NCBI RefSeq assembly: GCF_001949145.1
Contig: NW_019091476.1
Coordinates: 1,150,203-1,214,202 of the forward strand
From: Acanthaster planci
Taxonomy: Eukaryota; Echinodermata; Asteroidea; Valvatida; Acanthasteridae
Direction of reading: 5' to 3'
DNA length: 64,000 bases
The translations under genes were made by a program, and so were the position numbers. Under the pieces are notes generated by a model. The model saw only the letters and a list, made by a program, of their open reading frames with translations. It had not been told where the DNA came from and ran no database searches. This document shows, piece after piece, positions 44,501 to 53,500 of the stretch (positions are counted from its first letter, which is position 1; the number at the start of each line of letters is the position of its first letter).

Positions 44501-47500
44501 TTCAAAAAGACTACCCATCCGCTCGAAAAAATACAATTTAGTCTTTCAAAACAAAACTAAAAAAAAACTTATTTCATTTAATTAAAAAACACCAAAAAAA
44601 CATTTTAAAATGTGATGACGTCAACATCATGTCACTCAAACAATTTCAAAAGCACTGAAGGGCAAGCAACAATTGAATATCCAAGGTATAGTTCCGGATA
44701 TGCTGGCCTTAAAGAAATGAATCTTTACAAGTAAGACTCAAGTCCATCAGTTCTCAGAGCAGCGCGCCCTCTCTTGCTTACGACTAGCAGTGCAAAGTAT
44801 TAAGGGACAGGGACGCGCATGCAGAGCTCGTACGGGCCCCGGATCTCCTCAACTTCTTTCAATGGCCCTGTGTTCCACACCAACCTTATCATTTTCAGGT
44901 GCAGTACCTGACTGTTAGGTTTGCATCTGTAGTTGTTGAGATTTTGTCTTACGTAAAGTAGTATTTGCTACAGCTATACTTGTTGAAAGTTCAGACGCTG
45001 CAACGTGAAATCGCGTCAAGTTAAAAAGACCAGACACCATTTTTGAACATGAAGTTTATTCAGTCTTTATGGCCACCATTGACTGTCTTGATTTGTAACT
45101 ATAGCATATCTTTATTGAGCAGAAGGGTGATGTTGTAAGTGAAGAATAAGTCTGTTTTCTGATGGGTTACAGTTTGTACCAGTAAAAGAATTTCAGAGTA
45201 TAAACGATATTTCTTTATTCGTTCTGGCTGAGAATTTAAAATTTTCTCTGAAGCACATGTGAAACTCATAATAGTTATGAGCCATGACCCTACATAAAAT
45301 TTCCTTACCTATAGGCCCACATGTGTAAAATAACTTAATGCTACTTCCTGCTTAATATTCAAATTGTTAATTATTTGTGCCCCTGTGATGTGTTCGGCAT
45401 TGTTTAACCCTTGGTTATTTGATAATCATCTTAGGCCTGATTTGCTGACAAGGAGCGTCTGTTCATGACTTGAAGAGTCTGAGGCTTAAAGCAGTCACAT
45501 TCATGTGAGCATTGTTTTGCTTTCTTTATTAAGTTTAGTGAATTTTCTCATATATTCCTGGCTGTCATCAAAAAAGTATTGTAACGAATAAATGCTACTT
45601 TTAGATGTATAAACACATGATGGCCATAAGTCTGTTGAGTTTAAACTACCCAGACTGTATGCTAAACACAAACGGTCGTTCCCATAAAATCGTTCATCTG
45701 ATTGGTCACTCCCATGTTAAACAATTTGTGGTGTTCCAAAATTGAAGTTTTAACCTTTGATGTTAAATCCATGCATGTGTTTTGTATTGCTCTTTACAAT
45801 TAGTCACCAAAGCAACAAGGAAACAGGTAGTCATCTAGACACGATGGGAACATATAGAAGGTGGAAAGTTCAGTCCATGGTCGTCATGTTACCTGTTTGT
45901 GTGACATGACCAAGAGCACTGTGTATAATAATTCTAGCTCCAAGTTGAAGAGCAGTTACACATAATGCCACTGTTGAGGAGTAAATCTTCAGTATATGGT
46001 TGACGCCTACCAACTGGGAAGTGATCGGATTTGCAAATAATCTCAAAAGGGACTTGTGAATTTAACAAATGTATGATTTCTCGACGGAAAACAAAAAGGA
46101 AAAATAAATAACAGAATGAAAAATAAAGCTAAGAAGTACAAAAAGAAAACGGTTCAGCCAACTTTCAGATACGTATGCAGAAAAAGAAGCCCTGGTTTGA
46201 ACAAACTGGAAACTCCATACATTTGAAAAATGGGTAACTGGCACTGGAAAAGCAAGATATCCGAGAAAAATGCAGTCCTCCATTATACCAAACATGGGGA
46301 GACTCACCGGAATGGATTGTACCGGCAGCATAGGACCCAATGGGCTTTAAGAATCCTTGGTTGTGGTGATTCACATTAATGAAATGGCCTGTCCAGTCAA
46401 GCCCCACAGTGGTTGTCCCTCTGCCGGATTCAAGATTGGTCAGCCACGTGAAGTTGGTCTCTGCAGTCGCTGAGACTACGCGCAGAGGCGAATCACTTTG
46501 TATGGTGACATCATTGGGATCATTGTCAAAGAACACAAAGCGTCTGCTGCGTTTGACGTTGCCAGCGTGGTCAACAACGGCAAGGACAATAGAATAAACA
46601 CCTGAACAATGGCAGCAAAAGAGAGGGCGACGTTTTCAAGGTTATATTATCTCCAACATATTCGTTCTTCCCCGTTCAGTATATAGTCGTGTTCCCATTG
46701 AAGTTCTTCAGCATGTCTAAAGCATTACTTTAGCTTGTGCACATGGTCTTTGCATGCAGATGTATGTTGAATTTCTATGTAAAAGTTGAATATTATGTTT
46801 TAAAGTGCAATCTGTTTTGAAGCTTCTGAAAGTTTTATGTTGTGTTTACGAGCAGGGGATCAAAGTAGGCCTGAATAAATCAAACTCACCTAAATGCGGC
46901 AAGGTGACATTACAACCAGAGCTGGTTGTTCTTCTGTAAACTGCAGGTCGGTGAAAGATTTCTGTCATCTTGTTGCCATGACTACCTGACAGCTGTCGTA
47001 CCTCCAGATCATATTCTTTGACACCAGCCAGATCGTCAATCCAACCTTGCCATTGGACTCTTATCACCTCCTGAGGAAAAAACAGTGAAACTAGAGACAT
47101 AATACAGAATTTAAGATTTTTTTTCGTCAGATGGGGTTTCAGTGAATACATTGCATTCATATTGCCACATTTTGGTATGTTTCCGTTTGTGTCAACTGCC
47201 TCTCGAATGTGTGGGTACAGTGGCACCCTTGGAAACAACTGAAGAATTAATATTTAGGGAAAAGAAATTCAAAATCAGGAAGAAACAAAAAAGAACACGA
47301 ACGACGATAAACACTACCAATTAACCTTTAAAATACCTTGGAATTGGCCCCTTCTATCGTTACTATAGTTTGTCACTTTACTCTTGATGAGTGTTTTGCC
47401 CATCCTCAAAAAAATTCCTGGCAACGCCCACACAAGATTACAGGGATCACCCTTAAGGTCAAGTTGATTGGCTGGGATTTTTAGATATGTTTGAGGATCA

Positions 47501-50500
47501 CGAATTACGGTGACTGTAAGATACTGCTTTGATTTTTTAAATACGGTTCTGTAATTTAGGACCCTCAGTTGTCAATGTGACCACATTTTGAAGGCAACAC
47601 TAACCCGAGAGGTGATGTCATTCCCTGCATTTAGCATTGCTTTTCTGCATCCTCTACCAACATCCACGCAGTGGTAAGGGTCATCAAAGTCAAAGGTGAA
47701 AGTTGAGGAAGCGGAGCTTGTTGTGCCACTGTAATATCGTGTCTCGATTCGGTTGCTTGAGTCTCTGTTGTATAATTTCATGAAGCCACCACTGGTTGAA
47801 TACGTGTCAAACCGAAGTCTGCAATGAAATGAAGGTATAAGATTACAGTCTCATAAACTATCAAAGAGCAATCCTGCAAGTAGGTATAGCTGTATGCAAC
47901 GCGTGCATAAGAACCCTAACAGGCTTCTATATGAAACAGACTTACACATCTCCTGAAGCTGGGGTCCAATCATTGTAGTTCAAAGTTAATGTGGTTTCAC
48001 AGGACACCAGATTTGTTGCAGGACTGCTTTGACTAAAAGGAACTCCACTTGTCGCTGTAGTACATGTTGGGTTACCTACTGTATATATTAAGCTCTCACC
48101 CCCTGTTGTATGATGCAGGTAGAAAAAGGTAAATTGCAGGGAATTATTTAATAGATGCAGTTCACTTTAAGACGTTTAAGATGGTATTTGTAAATGTATT
48201 TACATTTTACGAAGGCAAAAGTTTGTTGCATGCGGAGTGACAATCTGGTTCAAGTGATGTATGTTCATAATGCCAATTGTGTACAGACGCTCCTGCTCTC
48301 TTTTGCCTTTGTGGAGCAGAGTGCTAAATTATCCTCTAAAACAGAAGAAAAACAAAACAAATATGGGTCAGACACATGTCATCCAGCCTCTCAAGCAAGA
48401 ATCAATGTCTTAGTGTGAATTAACTCACGATTCACAGTGACCCTGGCTCTTGCACCCACAACACCCAGCCTAACACTGTGAATGTAGGGATATCCACCAC
48501 TATGGAGGTCGGGGAGTCCAGTGGGCTGGTAGGAAATTATCCAGTTAATCCTGAGGTTCGAAAAATTGTTCACGCTGGTATAGACAGTGGTCATACTGCC
48601 CTGGTCAGAAGGTGATTCCAAGGTTGTAGACCCGGAGATGAGAGTGGCGCTGTGCTTTGATAGAATAGGTACCTGACTGCTTTCCACTGCAAGTAAATGA
48701 TGCATATTAGCCATAAAACCATTTACGTGATGTGTGAAACTACCATACCTGTCAGTGTTTTGTAAAATGCACAATACTGTGCAGTGTAAGTTATAGCACT
48801 GGCTGAGCTTGCCCATTGGAGTTCGTATCTCCAAGCTGATGGTTTTGGTTTTCAAACTTTTTAACATCAATCATGAGTCTCCTTGAAGTATATGGGTATA
48901 TATTCCATCTATTTTTACCATGGCTTCAATGGTCTAAAACTCCACGATCTTCACGCTAACGAGCACCTTGGTCATGTTTGGTTTTACCGAGACATGATCC
49001 TTCATATAATAATATACACATGTAACTGTTTATATTTTATATATAGCCGCTCTAGAAAATATACATTGGCACTCCTGAAAATATCTGCCCTTGAGAAAAT
49101 TGATGGCACGTACGAGCTTTTGTACCTTTGAGAGTATGCCTTAAAAATTGTCTTGAGGGATCCTTATTGCAGATATCTGATAATAGGCCTACATCACTAA
49201 ATTCAGCAAAACATCAACAGCTTCAGAAAGCAGGAAAATACGTGTAGGAAATAAAGGGAATTACAGCAAGGAAAAGCTTTAGCAATTGGTCTAGGGTTGA
49301 CGTGCCAGCACATGGCTTTTTTTTCTTATTTTGTGTTACACGGTTACAGTGTTTGTAAATTTATTTCTAACGACATGATCACTCACTTGTTCTACAGTCG
49401 TTTCCCGAGAAGCCAGTGCTGCAGCGGCAGTTGGTCCCGTAAGAGCAGGTTCCTGGATAACAGGCATTGCTGTCAGTCCTCCATGAACATTGTTCTGGAA
49501 GACATAACCCCAAAACAGCTTTCAGCAATACCCACGTACTGAATAACATGTAATTTAATGCCAACAAGGCAATGTGATGTAACAACAGTTTGGACACCGA
49601 GAATAAAGCTGTTCTGTAAATGGCCATGAAAGCATCATTATATATCTCACTTCCCAAAAAGACTTCATAAACACTTCAGTTGCTGTAAAGTTGAACATTG
49701 TATTTACCACAATGGTCTTTCTGTTACGGTATTTCCATCAAAATTACATTGTAATAATCCCATATGCAAACAAAGATAAGAGGTCTACTAAAAGGCTGGT
49801 AGCTTAAGAATAAAAAAGTGTTCTAGACAAAAATTAAGTGGTTTAGGGCAAAACCAAGGGAAAATAGAATGCTCCATAGATAATCTAGGGAGGAAAGTTT
49901 TACTGCACCGTCAGATATGCATCAAAGCAGTCAACATTTGTTTTATAATACCACTCCTACAATTATGCTTGATTTAAGCGTTCACTGATTAATTCAATCT
50001 AAATACACATGAAAACATTCGTCTACTTGAAAGAGAAATTTCTCAAAAATTTGCCAGTACCACGTTTTCAAACTACCTCTTCATGGAATGTTTGAACTCA
50101 TTTCTGTTAGCATTTCGACATAGTGCAGATGATGATGTGAGTAGGTCTTTGGGATGGAGCAGTGCTATTCGCTCTTTGCACGTTGCCGCCATAGGCATGC
50201 AGAGCCTCGATCTGGCAGCTTTACACAATATTTTGCACTTGCTGTATTAGTTCTTATACCATGTGATTGGAAAATATTTTTAAAAGCTGCGTCGACGCGC
50301 TTCTGTGGTGATTGTACAAACTGCCAGTTCGAGGCTCTGCATGCCTATGGCGGCAGCATGCAAAAAGCAAATTAGCTGTGAAAAGCAAGATAGCAGAAAC
50401 ATGAATGCCATGTAACTAAAGCTCTCGGTCAATAAAATACAGAAGGTGTGGTGTTATAAACCTCTTTTTCTGTCCATGTGTGGCAACTGAGGACAGGAAA

Positions 50501-53500
50501 GGGACAAAGAATTGGTGACAGTGTGGGGTCGCTTAAAAATAGGCCAACAGAGTTTGCATAAGGAAAAGGGAAAAATCTGTCTGCCCAGCCACTGAGCATT
50601 GATGTTTACAAACAAACCCTTCCAATTGTTTGAGATCGGAACCAGAAAAGATCAGCATCCTTTTACCTGAAGATGTTTTGGAGAAAGAAACCTGTTACAG
50701 CACGCCTTGGAGTGTGTGACTTTGGCACGTATAAAGAAGTTGTATGCTTCAAAAATCTTGACAATTTGCATGTTTGGCTGCTTTTTTACTAATTAAAAGT
50801 TTTATTGTTTATTACTTACGAAGGCAAACTCTTTTGTTAGAAGACAATTTGTAAGCTGATCCAAGTGAGCCATAATCACCCTCACAATACGAACATATCT
50901 GGTCTGATGAAGTGGTGCAGGACACATCATTGCAGTGTGCTATAGCAGTACAACCTAAGAATGCAGCAAAATAAATGTATCAAAGTTAACAAAGTCCTTG
51001 TTGCATTGACAATCAAACCACATTTTAAAACATCTGTAGTCTAAGTAACTCCTGAAGTATTATACATCAATACAGGGTGTCCCAAAGAAGCAACCCCACA
51101 AGAATTATATATTTCTTCCTAAATTATTAACTGTCAAAAATGATTTTTTTTTTTATAAAGCCTATAGAGAGTTTGCATGGCTGCAATATGGCAGACCAGT
51201 GTGTTTCTTCCACAGGGTACAGACAAAGAGTTTGCCCTGTGGAACAAAAGAACTGTCAAGCAAGATGGCTACAACACAAAGCCTCTGTGAGGGCACAATT
51301 TTGATAGCACCAGAGGCTCCTTGAGTCAGAATTGCTCTTCGCTGGTTCACAAACAACTATGAAATGCACGGGTTACGGTCGCGTTGCTACCAGCAATTTG
51401 AACACTCCTGACGAACATGGCTCTTTTCAACCGATGAGAGTGTGCTTCTGCTTAGGGTGGTATAATGGTGTAAATTTAATTTGAAGGCCATGTTGCACGG
51501 TGGGAGGTATGTTTTCAATTATGCAATGTACCTCATATTTTGTTCTGTCCAGTCGAAGTTTACACAGTATATCTTGCAAGTGTATGCAACCACTGGATTC
51601 AAATCCTAAATCATCACACATCTGTTTGGGTTATTTTACTCTTTGGAATTACTTCCTTCTACTAAATTAGACTAGATGCTTATGCCAGATGACAATGTTG
51701 TATAAATAATGTCAGAAAATGGAAAAATGTATATTTTGTGTGGGTTATCTTGCATTTCTTATTCTGCTCCCCTCGTTCCCGGGATATTTTCCACCTTATG
51801 CAATTCAAATGGAACTATCTGTGGTATGCAATGGTGGGGGTCATGATGTTTACCCCCACTTGCTAATCCAGTCCATTGTTTCAGGGGAACTTTCCCACAG
51901 TCCGGACCAAGTATTTTTAGAAACATAATATCAGTTTTCATTGTTTAGGAGATTCATCAAACTAGAGGTTGCAGATTGTCAGGACCTGGGAGAAAATCTG
52001 CTGATCCTGCCGATTAGCAGAGTTACACAATGAACCTTCAAAGATTTGACCAATGGGGAAGCTTATATGCAAATCAAACTTTGAGGAAGGTTTTGTCAAA
52101 CTTGCAAGTGACCAATCATATTCTTGATGGAAATGTCCATCAAGAGACAGGCATTTAAGGGCCTATGTCGGGGTCAGAATTCAGTCTGCACCACCACCCA
52201 GCAGACCACTGGTCAACAGCCCGACACTCGAGTCTACACAGTAGCCATAAGGGGTGAGTTGCTGTCCTTAGTAATCTACCTGTGTGTAACTTCATTTTAA
52301 ATTTATTTTGATTACTTAGTATTATAGATTGTGTTACTTCTAATGTTGATGGACCTGTATTGTTAGCTTGTTTTTATGATCAATCCCAATCATGGCATTC
52401 ACATGAAGTTGTTTTACAGTGCTTTTCTCCATTTGTTCTGATTACCCCCTTGTTTGGCACACTCGATTCAACAATGTCCTAGTTTGTAATTAAGGATGTT
52501 TGTACACATTGTAAGGATGAATTTCTGTTCTATTATATAGCTCAAGTGGCATCTGTGTTGAATTGTGTTGAGGCAGATGTAGCCAGTAGTAGGAGAGAAG
52601 CCAAGTTAGCATATCCAGGTTAGCTCCAGAATTATATTTATATTTCAAGCAGTTTCACACTCTGAATTTGGAAGTGTTTTTACATGATGTTGTATGCCAG
52701 ATTGGAAAGTTAGTATAGGCTCACCAACACAGATTAAGAGGTTTTACTTGTGTGTTAAGTCATTTTATGATGTGTTGTGTGAAGACTACCCAAGAAAGTG
52801 TTGTGTAATTGGTCACATTCCTTCAGTGGTCCAAACCTGGTTTAACAGCTGTGTTTTGGTTATAACAAGAACTCAAGGCTTTACGCTCCAACCACAGTGT
52901 ATGACCTATGACTGTTTACTACCAGTGTGTGTGCACAGTATTTGCACCATGTAGTGTATGTGTAGTAAATGCTGTATTATCTACTGTACATGTAAGTAAT
53001 TGTGTTATTTTCCTAATATTACAGGGGTCCGTCCATCGGTCTGTCTGTTTGTCGACCCATCAGATTGGTCCGTCTACCCATGGACCGTCCAATCAGTCTG
53101 TTAACCCTATTTTATTGAGGAGAGCTTCAATAAAGATTTCATCAGTTGTAGAGTAAACAACAGAGACAGTGTCGTCGTCTGTTAATCGCGGTCGTATCAG
53201 TGAGAACCTTGCGCTTGCGGCGCAGAAACCTATCCGGCAGCACAGCCGGATAATACGACAATAATTGTACAGCAGCTTCAGACGATGCAGTTCCATTGAG
53301 TAACAAGTTTGTTTCAGTTAAAGCAATTTCAGTTAAACTTGTCCAGTGTATGTATTCCTCCGTCAGTTTGTAACAAGATACCACTCTGATTGATTCTGTA
53401 ACATTAACAGTACGTGTTTGCACTTCGTACCAGTTCTGGATCGCGTTTCTTTGTTGATGGGAAATAAATGAGGTAACAAAAATACACAACCATGTTCCAT

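Noticed and set aside
51071-51100. CAGGGTGTCCCAAAGAAGC as the end of a transposon related to the one at 55463
   Set aside because: Only the GGGTGTCC octamer is shared and no inverted partner end was found nearby.
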